In this document: one piece after another, positions 18,958 to 27,692 of the stretch
Numbering within the stretch: the first letter of the stretch is position 1
Layout of the letters: each line of letters opens with the position of its first letter
DNA from: LD21 sp963715785
GTDB lineage: Bacteria > Bacteroidota > Bacteroidia > Bacteroidales > VadinHA17
Length of the DNA stretch: 64,000 nt
Reading direction: 5' to 3'
Assembly (NCBI GenBank): GCA_963715785.1
Contig: OY970276.1
Span: 3,472,001-3,536,000, forward strand
Notes under the pieces: model-generated
Databases searched by the model: none
What the model was told of the DNA's origin: nothing
Seen by the model: only the letters and a program-made list of their open reading frames with translations
Position numbers and translations under genes: made by a program

Positions 18958-19219
18958 TGTCCCTTTTCAGCAGCTTGCACGAATCAACGGTATAGGAAAC
19001 TGGACAGCAGATATTTATCTGATGTATTGCCTTCAGTCGAAAAATGTATTTCCCGCTACTGATATTGCGATTGTAAACACTGTACGTGAACTTACAGATG
19101 CAAAAACCAAAGAAGAAATTATAAAACTTGCTGACCGATGGAAGCCGGTTCGTTCTCTGGCAACTTATTTTTTATGGCATTATTATCTTTGCAAAAGGGG
19201 AAAAATGAACAGATTTTAA
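18958..19219 (+). pseudogene. Remnant of a 3-methyladenine DNA glycosylase (AlkA-type HhH-GPD), C-terminal part
   Basis: Directly after the exporter stop, one frame reads FQQLARINGIGNWTADIYL and VFPATDIAIVNTVREL, ending WKPVRSLATYFLWHYYLCKRG. This is the C-terminal portion of AlkA/MAG-type base-excision glycosylases: a helix-hairpin-helix (LARINGIGNWTA) and the loop carrying the catalytic aspartate (FPATD). The N-terminal half is absent and the upstream frame is unrelated, so this is a 5'-deleted remnant of about 85 residues. It probably marks a deletion that joined the exporter to the end of a repair gene. Confidence 0.7.
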
Positions 19220-19421
19220 CAGATTGTACACTTAGTGGCAGTAGTCAGATTCCTGTTCAGGCATTCTCATGGTGCATCATATTTAGTTGTTTCTGGGTCG
19301 GGGAGTATATAAGATGGATTCTATTTATCGCATCACCAGATATTTGACTTCAGATGCTTACATATATGGCACAAAATTTGATGAATGAAGCGTAATCATT
19401 GCCTGACGGTTTTAAACAATT

Positions 19422-21929
19422 ATGCAAAAGTCAATTCTGTTCGTTTTAATGCTTTCTTTATTATTGTTTCAGTCATTGTACTGTGAAGGTTTTTTACCTC
19501 AGGAGCCTTCTGATCAGGACTCTGCGAAGATGATTGAGAAAGTTTATCTTCATGTCGACCGTAACCGGTATTATCCTGGCGATGATATCTGGTTCAAGGC
19601 ATATCTTATAGATGCTTCAGATATGATTCTTTCGTCCCATAGCATGAATCTGCACGTAGAGCTTATTTCCCCTGAATTTAAAATCATTGAAAGCAGGGTT
19701 GTTAAGCTGGAAAATGGGTTGGGGAAAGGAGATTTTCATCTGGAGGAAAAGCTTGCCTCAGGTGAGTACTCTTTAAGAGCATATACTAACTACATGCGGA
19801 ATTTCGGATCACAGGTATTCTTCAATAAGGTTATTACGGTTATAAATTCTTCAGATGCTGATAAAGCATTTTCCGATAGTCTGAATTATAGCCCGAATAA
19901 ACTTGTGGTTCGTTTTTTTCCGGAAGGCGGTTCCCTTGTTGAAAATGTAACCTCCGTAGTTGCTTTTAAAGCTGAAGACGAAAATGGAAATTCACATGAT
20001 ATAACAGGTGAAATACTTTCTTCAAAGGGCGAAAGAGTTGCCGGATTCAATTGCATTCACAATGGGATGGGAACATTTTTGCTAAAACCGCTTACTGGTG
20101 TAAGTTACTATGCAAAAAGCAGGGACATGAACGGTGATTCTGCCAGATCTGAGTTACCTGCAAGCTTTTCATCTGGATTTGTCATGAATGTATCCAAAAA
20201 TCAGGACAGGCATCTGTTGTTAACATTCAGAACAAGTGCTGAAACGTTGAGTAGCCTTCCTGATAGCGATTTTACCCTGACTGTTTCTTCGCATAATGAA
20301 GTGTATAAGACTTTTTCCTTCATAATGAAATCTCTGAATAACTTGCTTAATCTGTCTGCGGATGATCTGCCTGAAGGCATTGTCGTGTTAACACTCTCCG
20401 GCACTAAGAATATTCCTCTTTGCGAAAGACTTGTATATGTCACACATAATGAAGATGTTAAAATTAATATTGAGACCGATAAGAAAGTTTATAATCACCG
20501 CGACTCCGTATCGGTAAAAATATCCCTCAAAGGAAGTTCTGCTTTGCCAGATTATGGCTATCTCTCATTATCAGCTACCGACAACTTTTTCAGAGATAAT
20601 TCATATGCCTATCCTTCAACAATTTCTTCCTGGTTTCTTCTGGAATCAGACATACGTGGGCCTGTCGAAGATCCGTCATATTATTTTGACCGGTCAAACC
20701 CTTCGCGTTTGGAGGATTTGGATCTTCTCCTGCTGACACAGGGCTGGAGGGACTTTAAGTGGAAGCAAAAACCAATGGAATACCTGCCTGAATATGGATT
20801 TGCCCTATCAGGAAGAGTCAGAAAGAAAATAATAGACTTACCAGTGAAGGATGCGACCGTTAACATCGGAATATTTAATAACGGTAAGCCCTGGATAAGA
20901 ATTCTTCCTGTCGACGAAATGGGCAGGTTTTCTATTAAGGGCCTTGATTTTTCTGGCAGGGCGAGACTGATAGCCAGTGTGACAGGAGATATGGATGATC
21001 TGAAGGGATGGCTGCTTCTGGATTCTCTCAGTTATAATCCTGCTGATATCACAGGAGGCCTGGTAAGGGCAAAATTCATACAGAATGAAAAAGAATCCAT
21101 TAGCACAGGTCAAGTCCTGAATGATTATCAGCTTCGAAGAAAAGACCTGGATACTTATATTCATTATTATGAAATCAGGAATGCAATACAGAAAAAATAT
21201 AAATTATCGGATACCATTAAGCTGGGGGAGGTAAGCATAATTGAACATAAGGCGGACTGGACTGATTCTCCGGCTACCAGAAGCAGACATTATCTAATGG
21301 GAACTCCCGATTATGAGGTGAAAATTACTTCGCTTGACAGGGGTTATGCCACTGCCTACAAGCTGATTAGTGTAAAGTATCTCAGTCAGGGTAATTTACC
21401 TTCATGGTTATATAATCCAAAAATCCACGCTCCACTGTATATGATTAACGGCAGGATAGCTGAAATGAATGAGATAAAGGCGCTTCCGATTGGCTGGGTT
21501 GATAGGATAGATGTTGTTAAAAATTCAGCGTCGATGATGGCCCTTCGAACGATGGTTCCGTATGAGATTAAGAATAAGATGGGATTGGACTCAACAGCTT
21601 ATGGGTATGCAGACGGTGCAATTTCCATAATTTTAAAAGATGGGGCTGAAGACAATAGATCCTATCATTCCGTATCTGTGATTTTTTCAGGTTATAATGA
21701 GCCAAGGATTTTTTATTCTCCCGTTCATCGAAAAACTTTAGAAAGCGACTTTAAACCCGATCTGAGGACCACATTGTTATGGGAGCCTGACATAAGGGTG
21801 CAAACCGGGAAAGATCTCTTTTTGAAATATTTCAATGCCGATAATTCTTCCACTGTCAGGATTGAAGCAGAAGGCATGACCTCATCAGGCATACCGGTGA
21901 CGTGCTATAAAGAATATGAAGTGAAATAG
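19422..21929 (+). CDS. Large exported MG2-domain protein with TonB-plug-like C-terminus
   Basis: The 835-residue protein has a signal peptide (about 1-22). Residues 40-140 (EKVYLHVDRNRYYPGDDIWFKAYLIDA, SGEYSLRAYTNYMRNFG) match the MG2-like macroglobulin domain seen in many Bacteroidota surface proteins. Further beta-sandwich domains follow, with VNIETDKKVYNHRDSVSVKISL at about 345-365 and a carboxypeptidase-regulatory-like stretch (PEYGFALSGRVRKKIIDLPVKDATVNI) near 450. The C-terminal part (PLYMINGRIAEMNEIKALPIGWVDRIDVVK) resembles a TonB-receptor plug without a barrel. It is therefore probably a periplasmic or outer-membrane-associated protein; function is unknown. It stands alone. Confidence 0.75.
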   Translation: MQKSILFVLMLSLLLFQSLYCEGFLPQEPSDQDSAKMIEKVYLHVDRNRYYPGDDIWFKAYLIDASDMILSSHSMNLHVELISPEFKIIESRVVKLENGLGKGDFHLEEKLASGEYSLRAYTNYMRNFGSQVFFNKVITVINSSDADKAFSDSLNYSPNKLVVRFFPEGGSLVENVTSVVAFKAEDENGNSHDITGEILSSKGERVAGFNCIHNGMGTFLLKPLTGVSYYAKSRDMNGDSARSELPASFSSGFVMNVSKNQDRHLLLTFRTSAETLSSLPDSDFTLTVSSHNEVYKTFSFIMKSLNNLLNLSADDLPEGIVVLTLSGTKNIPLCERLVYVTHNEDVKINIETDKKVYNHRDSVSVKISLKGSSALPDYGYLSLSATDNFFRDNSYAYPSTISSWFLLESDIRGPVEDPSYYFDRSNPSRLEDLDLLLLTQGWRDFKWKQKPMEYLPEYGFALSGRVRKKIIDLPVKDATVNIGIFNNGKPWIRILPVDEMGRFSIKGLDFSGRARLIASVTGDMDDLKGWLLLDSLSYNPADITGGLVRAKFIQNEKESISTGQVLNDYQLRRKDLDTYIHYYEIRNAIQKKYKLSDTIKLGEVSIIEHKADWTDSPATRSRHYLMGTPDYEVKITSLDRGYATAYKLISVKYLSQGNLPSWLYNPKIHAPLYMINGRIAEMNEIKALPIGWVDRIDVVKNSASMMALRTMVPYEIKNKMGLDSTAYGYADGAISIILKDGAEDNRSYHSVSVIFSGYNEPRIFYSPVHRKTLESDFKPDLRTTLLWEPDIRVQTGKDLFLKYFNADNSSTVRIEAEGMTSSGIPVTCYKEYEVK

Positions 21930-22014
21930 TGTTGCCTTTTAGGGAGTGATCGGCTCACTGCATAAGTTCAGGTTCAGATGTTCCGGTTTGGTATTTCCTT
22001 TGATGTAAATTTTG

Positions 22015-22086
22015 TAGCGCGTAGCAGAATCGAACTGCTATCTTCGGATTGAGAAACCGATCTCCTAGCCATTAGAGGAACGCGCC
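22015..22086 (-). tRNA. tRNA-Glu (anticodon CTC)
   Basis: The minus strand folds as a 72-nt cloverleaf: acceptor GGCGCGT with ACGCGCT (first pair G-U), D stem CTCT with GGAG, anticodon arm TCGGT-TTCTCAA-TCCGA, and T arm AGCAG-TTCGATT-CTGCT. Loop positions 34-36 are CTC. There is a T-T mismatch at the base of the anticodon loop. CCA is not encoded. Confidence 0.85.
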
Positions 22087-22217
22087 AGATTATTTTTAAT
22101 TGCTCTAACATTTCAGAATCAAATTTGTTAAAGCGGATGCCGGAAATTGAGGCTGTATCATTATTGTCCACATATCGCTTGACTGTTTTATTGCCGGGCA
22201 AAATGGGGGATTAGATT

Positions 22218-22425
22218 GTTATATACCAGCATAGTTATATCCCAGAATTGTTACCTACCTGAATGGTCACATCCCAAAATTGTTATATACAAGGATGTCA
22301 ATATTCTAGAATGGTTATATACAAGGATGTCTATATTCTAGAATGGTTATATACAAGAATGGTTATATACAAGAATGGTTATATACAAGAATAGTTATAT
22401 TCTAAAATGGATATATATAAACAGA
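22218..22425. repeat. Thirteen 16-bp tandem repeat units
   Basis: The stretch divides exactly into 13 units of 16 bp around the form GTTATATACAAGAATG. The central units are near-identical, the first four are degenerate, and two units carry the variant start TCAATATTCTAGAATG or TCTATATTCTAGAATG alternating with the main form. No gene is present. The array lies between tRNA-Glu and a second array, in very AT-rich DNA. Confidence 0.85.
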
Positions 22426-22440
22426 TTGTATATAATAAAT

Positions 22441-22542
22441 CATGAAAAATGAATTTACATGAAAAATGAATTTACATAAAAAATGAATTTACATAAAAAA
22501 TGAATTTACATGAAAAATGAATTTACATGAAAAATGAATTTA
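22441..22542. repeat. Six 17-bp tandem repeat units
   Basis: Six head-to-tail copies of CATGAAAAATGAATTTA (two with an A for the G at position 4) follow the 16-bp array after a 15-bp gap. The unit is unrelated to the 16-bp one. The block ends in TTTGACTTAATCCC. It contains no credible reading frame. Confidence 0.88.
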
Positions 22543-22730
22543 TTTGACTTAATCCCAGCTCCCGGACCCGCAAATAATTTAGATGCACCAAAACATTATT
22601 TCTTAATATCAACCGTAAAAATCCTTCATACACCCCTATAATCCATCCATTTACCGATTTTTCTTTTTTTTTAACCATTTAATGGGTTTAAATTTGTTTA
22701 GCAATTCCTGATTCCTTTAATACTAACCTG

Positions 22731-23678
22731 ATGAAAAAGATTTTAGTTTCAAATGTCGCATTCCTGTTTTGTTTCTCATTGCTTGCACAAAACAGCGTTA
22801 ACCTTAGAATGAACCTGGAAAAAAATAAAGTTTATCGTCTAAACTCTGTTTCAGAACAGACAGTGACTCAGACCATAAATGGGAATTCGCAGACATCGGA
22901 GACGAAAACCGATAATACCATATCTTTAAAAATGATTGACACTACCCCTTCATTTATGATCCTCGAAGTCCGTTTTGATTCCCTGATCTCCAATTCAAAT
23001 TCCATGGGGAAAATGATAAGAATAAACTCCTCTATGCCTGGTGATATAAAATCATCAGAAGCAACTGATGTAGTGGCTTGCATTACAAACCGTCTGAGTA
23101 AAAACGCTCTTTATGTTAAAATGGATTTTACAGGCAAAGTGCTGGAAATTGTGAATCTAAAGATGTTGTCTGATTTGATACTGAAAGATACATCTTCCAT
23201 AACTCTTAAAAACCCGGTTGCTTCCCTGATAAAAAAACAACTGGAAAATATGGTCAGCGACAATACCCTGAAAACCATGATTGAAGTTTATACCTACTGC
23301 CTGCCCGGAAAGGAGGTGTCACAAGGCAATGACTGGAACATCGCGTTAAACACCTCCGCCGGAGGAATGTTCCTTGATGTGATAACCGATTATCACCTCG
23401 ACAGAATAGCTGATAACAAAGCAAATTTAACTGCCGAATCAAATATTAAGGCACCTGATAATGTTGAGCCAATGACAATGGGCACTGCTAAAATAACCTA
23501 TGACAATTTGAAAGGACTGAGTAAATCGACCCTGGTAATTGATGCACGAACAGGTTTAATTTTAGAAGAAAAGTCGAAATCACATATTGCAGGCGACCTG
23601 GGTATCAGCGCCCCGGGTATGAGCATGCAAATGCCTATGGATATTAACGGTGAATCAACAGTTATGGCATTGAAATGA
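22731..23678 (+). CDS. Exported DUF6263-like protein
   Basis: The 315-residue protein has a signal peptide (about 1-19, ending LLAQN) and then a predominantly beta pattern: NLRMNLEKNKVYRLNSVSEQTV, LEVRFDSLISN, and a closing LVIDARTGLILEEKSKSHI. This is the style of the DUF6263 family of Bacteroidota secreted proteins, whose function is unknown. A TAAATTTG box near 22689-22696 could serve as its promoter -7 element. It ends 18 bp before the outer-membrane receptor gene, so the two probably form an operon and act together at the cell envelope. Confidence 0.7.
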   Translation: MKKILVSNVAFLFCFSLLAQNSVNLRMNLEKNKVYRLNSVSEQTVTQTINGNSQTSETKTDNTISLKMIDTTPSFMILEVRFDSLISNSNSMGKMIRINSSMPGDIKSSEATDVVACITNRLSKNALYVKMDFTGKVLEIVNLKMLSDLILKDTSSITLKNPVASLIKKQLENMVSDNTLKTMIEVYTYCLPGKEVSQGNDWNIALNTSAGGMFLDVITDYHLDRIADNKANLTAESNIKAPDNVEPMTMGTAKITYDNLKGLSKSTLVIDARTGLILEEKSKSHIAGDLGISAPGMSMQMPMDINGESTVMALK

Positions 23679-23695
23679 TCTGAATTACAAATAAA

Positions 23696-26065
23696 ATGAA
23701 AAATATTTTGCTTATCTTATTTCTTGTCCTTTCCGTTACTGCCGGGGCTCAGAATATCAAGGGGAAAGTATGTCTTGAGAAAGATAGATCGCCTGTGCAA
23801 TTTGCAACAGTCGGACTGCTTCAACTGCCTGATTCCAATATGGTTACCGGAGTAATAACATTAACTGACGGTGGATATTTTTTTGAAAAAGTAAAGCCCG
23901 GAAATTATTTTATGAAAGTGACCTTTGTTGGCTATAAATCCAATGGAAAACCGGTTACTGTGCAGACAGGGAACAGTGATATTTCAGTTGACACTATCTA
24001 TTTGGCCGAGACCATTGCAAGCCTTAATGAGGTAAGCGTCGTAGCTGAGCGGATGAAAGGCAAGGAAATGGTCGACCGTACAGTTTATGCCGTGCCCGAA
24101 GTAATAGCCAAATCCTCTGCCAATGGATATGACATATTGAAAAAAATACCACAGGTGAACGTGGATTTTCATAACAATATAACTCTTAATGGCAGCAGCA
24201 ATTTTATTATTCAGGTAGATGGAAGGCAGCGTGACAATGAATATATTGCCAAACTTCTGCCTTCAGATATAGAGAGCATAGAGATCATCAGCAATCCATC
24301 GGGTAAATATGAAGGAGATATCGATGGTGTTATAAATATCATCCTCAAGAAAGAAGCAAGATATGGTATTAGCGGTAATGCTATTTTAAGCGTAAAACCT
24401 TTCAATAAGCCCACAGCTTATGGCTCAGGCAGCCTTGATTATTCTCTGGGGAAAATAACCTTTTACATTACTGCTTTCGACTTTTCACAACGGCTTACCA
24501 TCAATTCAGCCTCAGATGACCACTTTACTACTATCGACTCCACTACCCAAATGTCAGGAAAGGGCAGCATCAAAATAAGCAACTTATCGGTGAACAGCGG
24601 ATTCGATTATTACATTAATGATAAAAACAACCTGAGCTTCAATATCAACTACAAACCAATTGACCAGGATGTAATTGGTAATAACGGAACTGATCTTTTT
24701 AAGAACTCCGATCCAATAAATACGGTTTCATCGGTTACCAGCAACAGAACTCATAGTGATGAAGCTTCATTATCACTGTTTTATAAAAAGACATTCAGGA
24801 AAGCGGTTCAGGAATTCACTGCCGAGACTAATTATTACATGTTTAAGTCAACTGATTTGAATGATTTTACAAATATCACCCGCCCATATTATGGAGATTC
24901 AACTCTTGGTACCTATTCCCGCCTGGAAGAAAATGTAAATAAAAGGAATTACTTTTCGGCAAAACTGAATTATGTCCAACCCCTGGGATTGTCTTCAAAA
25001 ATTGAAGCAGGCTATCAACTATACTATCAGCAGCTGGGTTATGTTTTTAATATTGATAACCAGGAAACCAATAATCTGTTTGAATATACCGAATATCGTA
25101 ATTCCGTTTATGGCAGCTTCACCTATAATCTGAAAAAAATCGGATTTCAGGCAGTGTTGCGGCTTGAAAACAGCCATATCAAGGCTGATTCGGTCACCAA
25201 TCCGGATTATACCTGTTTTTTGCCGTCTGTCAATCTTCAGTATAAATTTTCGGCCTCGCATAATCTGAAATTTACCTATAACCGCAGGATTAACCGTCCT
25301 GGAATATATGATATGGATCCATATTACAGGATAGGACAGAATTATGATATCTCACAGGGGAATCCTAACCTGAAACCAGATTACCGCGACCGTTTTCAGC
25401 TTACTTATACCTGGAATTTCGGGAGTAATTATTTTTCACCTTATATTTACAGGGAGTACTTCTCAGATAAGGTTGGGAGGGACTTTCAGGTAATCAGGTC
25501 ACCTGTTGACAATACATTGACTACAATCACCAAACCCTATAACCTTCTAAGCGGGTACGAAACGGGAGGGGGAATGAATGCAATGCTGTGGTATATAAAC
25601 ATTAATGCAAGGATCTATAAGGGACATTTTAATGAATACTCCGGGCCATCCGTGTTCATTCCGGCGGTAGATTATTTTTCATATAGTATAACCAGTTATG
25701 CCTTTGTCTCCTTTGCTAAAAACAAGAAGACGACAGCGTACATGTTTTTGAACTATAATGGAGTTAATCTGGCAGCTCAAACCAAATCTTACAGCACTCC
25801 CTTTTATGGCATTGGTTTGCAGCAGCAAATTAAGGACCATAGTTTTGGCGTATTTTACCTGTTACCTTTTTCAACCAATATAAAATTCACCAGAACCGAT
25901 ACCCGGACAACGGCATTTAATTCGCAGAGCTTTATGGGATTTGATGTGTCCAATTATATCCAGTTCATGTATTCCTATAGGTTCAATAAAGGAAAAAATA
26001 TAAAAAAAATAGGACGGAATGTAGATGTTGAGAGTGATAGCAAGAGTCAGGCTATCGGAAAATAA
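23696..26065 (+). CDS. Outer-membrane beta-barrel receptor with carboxypeptidase-regulatory-like N-terminus
   Basis: The 789-residue protein has a signal peptide (ending GAQN), a CarboxypepD_reg-like domain (IKGKVCLEKDRSPVQFATVGLLQ, GNYFMKVTFVGYKS), a plug-like part (ANGYDILKKIPQVNVDFHNNITLNG and IESIEIISNPSGKYEGDIDGVINI), and then a long run of alternating aromatic beta strands typical of TonB-type barrels (YNRRINRPGIYDMDPYYRIG, GNPNLKPDYRDRFQLTYTW). It belongs to the OMP beta-barrel family common in Bacteroidota; I see no TonB box I can trust. It follows the DUF6263-like gene closely. The ligand is unknown. Confidence 0.85.
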   Translation: MKNILLILFLVLSVTAGAQNIKGKVCLEKDRSPVQFATVGLLQLPDSNMVTGVITLTDGGYFFEKVKPGNYFMKVTFVGYKSNGKPVTVQTGNSDISVDTIYLAETIASLNEVSVVAERMKGKEMVDRTVYAVPEVIAKSSANGYDILKKIPQVNVDFHNNITLNGSSNFIIQVDGRQRDNEYIAKLLPSDIESIEIISNPSGKYEGDIDGVINIILKKEARYGISGNAILSVKPFNKPTAYGSGSLDYSLGKITFYITAFDFSQRLTINSASDDHFTTIDSTTQMSGKGSIKISNLSVNSGFDYYINDKNNLSFNINYKPIDQDVIGNNGTDLFKNSDPINTVSSVTSNRTHSDEASLSLFYKKTFRKAVQEFTAETNYYMFKSTDLNDFTNITRPYYGDSTLGTYSRLEENVNKRNYFSAKLNYVQPLGLSSKIEAGYQLYYQQLGYVFNIDNQETNNLFEYTEYRNSVYGSFTYNLKKIGFQAVLRLENSHIKADSVTNPDYTCFLPSVNLQYKFSASHNLKFTYNRRINRPGIYDMDPYYRIGQNYDISQGNPNLKPDYRDRFQLTYTWNFGSNYFSPYIYREYFSDKVGRDFQVIRSPVDNTLTTITKPYNLLSGYETGGGMNAMLWYININARIYKGHFNEYSGPSVFIPAVDYFSYSITSYAFVSFAKNKKTTAYMFLNYNGVNLAAQTKSYSTPFYGIGLQQQIKDHSFGVFYLLPFSTNIKFTRTDTRTTAFNSQSFMGFDVSNYIQFMYSYRFNKGKNIKKIGRNVDVESDSKSQAIGK

Positions 26066-26256
26066 CTTCTAAAATTTTCAAAATCTCAATATCACTCCAA
26101 ATTTGCTTAAAAGCTTAGGAAATTATGAGTAAACTCATGATCCTTACAAAACAAGATGTCATCTGGTTTATTTCCTTAATAATCTTTCTTTTACAGATGT
26201 AAAACATTATTTATGGCATGGTTTTTGCAGATGCTTTTTCTCATTAAATCGATAGA

Positions 26257-27597
26257 ATGAAACCCGATAAACTAACTATTTTTTTAATTTTATGTCTTCT
26301 TGCTCTCTTTTCAGAATGTAAGAAATCCGATAATTTTATTGACCAGAAAACTTTCGCATCCATAAAATCTGCTTCAATCGCTTCAACCTCAAATACTTCA
26401 ATTATTGCTACAAGAAAGGGGTCCTCTGCCGAGATAACGCTTCACTATTTTGATTCCTCGTTATTTAACAAGACAAAAGCCTCTTACGCATATCCCGATC
26501 ATTATGAAGTTTATCTTTCTAAAAGTACACCCGAAAGCTGGAGAATGATCAGAACCATAGATACTTCCTACATTAATAAAAGCTTTATTATTGCCGGATT
26601 GGAGAATGATGTACTCTATTATGTGTATCTGAATGAGATTTACGCTTCCGGCGCAGCGGGAAAGAATTCTAATGTTGCGGTATTTATTCCTTCAGCGTTT
26701 GAACCTTCGTACGATTTCATTCAGAAAGATTTTTATGGTCACGATTTGTATTCATTTGACGTAAATAGTGTAAATAAGCTCGTTTATGCTACAACATACT
26801 ATGAATACCGGCCTGGTTATGCCGCTGCTTCAGTATTTATCTCGGATCCCGGAATTGATCCTAAGTTAGTTGATATTAACTGCTGGTTTCCGGCAATGAA
26901 CAAAAGCGGAACAACAATTTCATATTCTTCCGATAAGGGTGAATTATTCGACGGAGTGATGATGCCTGAGCATATTGTACTATATGATATCAACAGTAAA
27001 ACACCGACAAAAGTGACTTTCGGAAATTCAGTCAATAAATATCCTGCCTGGTCGCCTGATAATTTATTGATTGCATATTCATCATCAGATAAAAGCGATG
27101 ATGAATTGAGAATCAGAGTCTTGAATACCGAAACACTTTCTCAGAAGATCCTTCAGCGAGGCTCGGACCTTCCTGATAATGTTTTATATTACAGCCAGAT
27201 ACATCCTGTCTGGTCTTCTGACGGGAAAATGATATACTTCACCCAGAGAAATTATACCAAAGATAATTTAAACCCCGGCTATTTTGATATCGGCCAGATA
27301 AGCAGCGATGGCGGAATACCTGAACCATTGTTTGATTTTAAGGGGATTAAATGTTCGCCAGCGGTTTCCCCCGATAATTCAAAGTTAGCTTTCTTAACCG
27401 ACCTGAACGGACAGCTTCAGATCTGGATCTACAATTTCACTGAGAATAAATTTTCTCAGCCCCTTAACACTGCCGATTACAGTTTTTCTGAATACTGGTC
27501 GCAAATAAGGTGGAAAGATGATAACACTTTATTATTCACAGCCTATTCAGCATCAAAAGGCGGAGAAAACTCATTGTATTCAATCACCGTCGAATAA
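26257..27597 (+). CDS. Lipoprotein with FnIII-like and TolB-type beta-propeller repeats
   Basis: The N-terminus has a signal sequence with the lipobox LFSEC (Cys22), so the 446-residue product is a lipoprotein. Residues about 50-150 look like a fibronectin type III domain (HYEVYLSKSTPESWRMIRTIDT). From about 160 on, blades of a WD40/PD40-type propeller appear: PAWSPDNLLIAYSSSD, HPVWSSDGKMIYFTQ, SPAVSPDNSKLAFLTD, each with the SPD/SSDG-type turn. Such proteins bind peptides or glycans at the envelope. No enzymatic motif is seen, so a binding or scaffold role is the best guess. Confidence 0.78.
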   Translation: MKPDKLTIFLILCLLALFSECKKSDNFIDQKTFASIKSASIASTSNTSIIATRKGSSAEITLHYFDSSLFNKTKASYAYPDHYEVYLSKSTPESWRMIRTIDTSYINKSFIIAGLENDVLYYVYLNEIYASGAAGKNSNVAVFIPSAFEPSYDFIQKDFYGHDLYSFDVNSVNKLVYATTYYEYRPGYAAASVFISDPGIDPKLVDINCWFPAMNKSGTTISYSSDKGELFDGVMMPEHIVLYDINSKTPTKVTFGNSVNKYPAWSPDNLLIAYSSSDKSDDELRIRVLNTETLSQKILQRGSDLPDNVLYYSQIHPVWSSDGKMIYFTQRNYTKDNLNPGYFDIGQISSDGGIPEPLFDFKGIKCSPAVSPDNSKLAFLTDLNGQLQIWIYNFTENKFSQPLNTADYSFSEYWSQIRWKDDNTLLFTAYSASKGGENSLYSITVE

Positions 27598-27692
27598 TAA
27601 TCATTGACTGATCCTTAATCAATCTTGCGATCTTTTAATTCAGATCGGTTTTACACAGATCAATTTATCTGTGTTGAAATGATAGTCGAAGC

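Noticed and set aside
22218..22542. Possible CRISPR array or iteron origin
   Set aside because: No spacers, repeats of 16-17 bp only, and no cas or replication-initiator gene nearby. An iteron role cannot be excluded but has no support.
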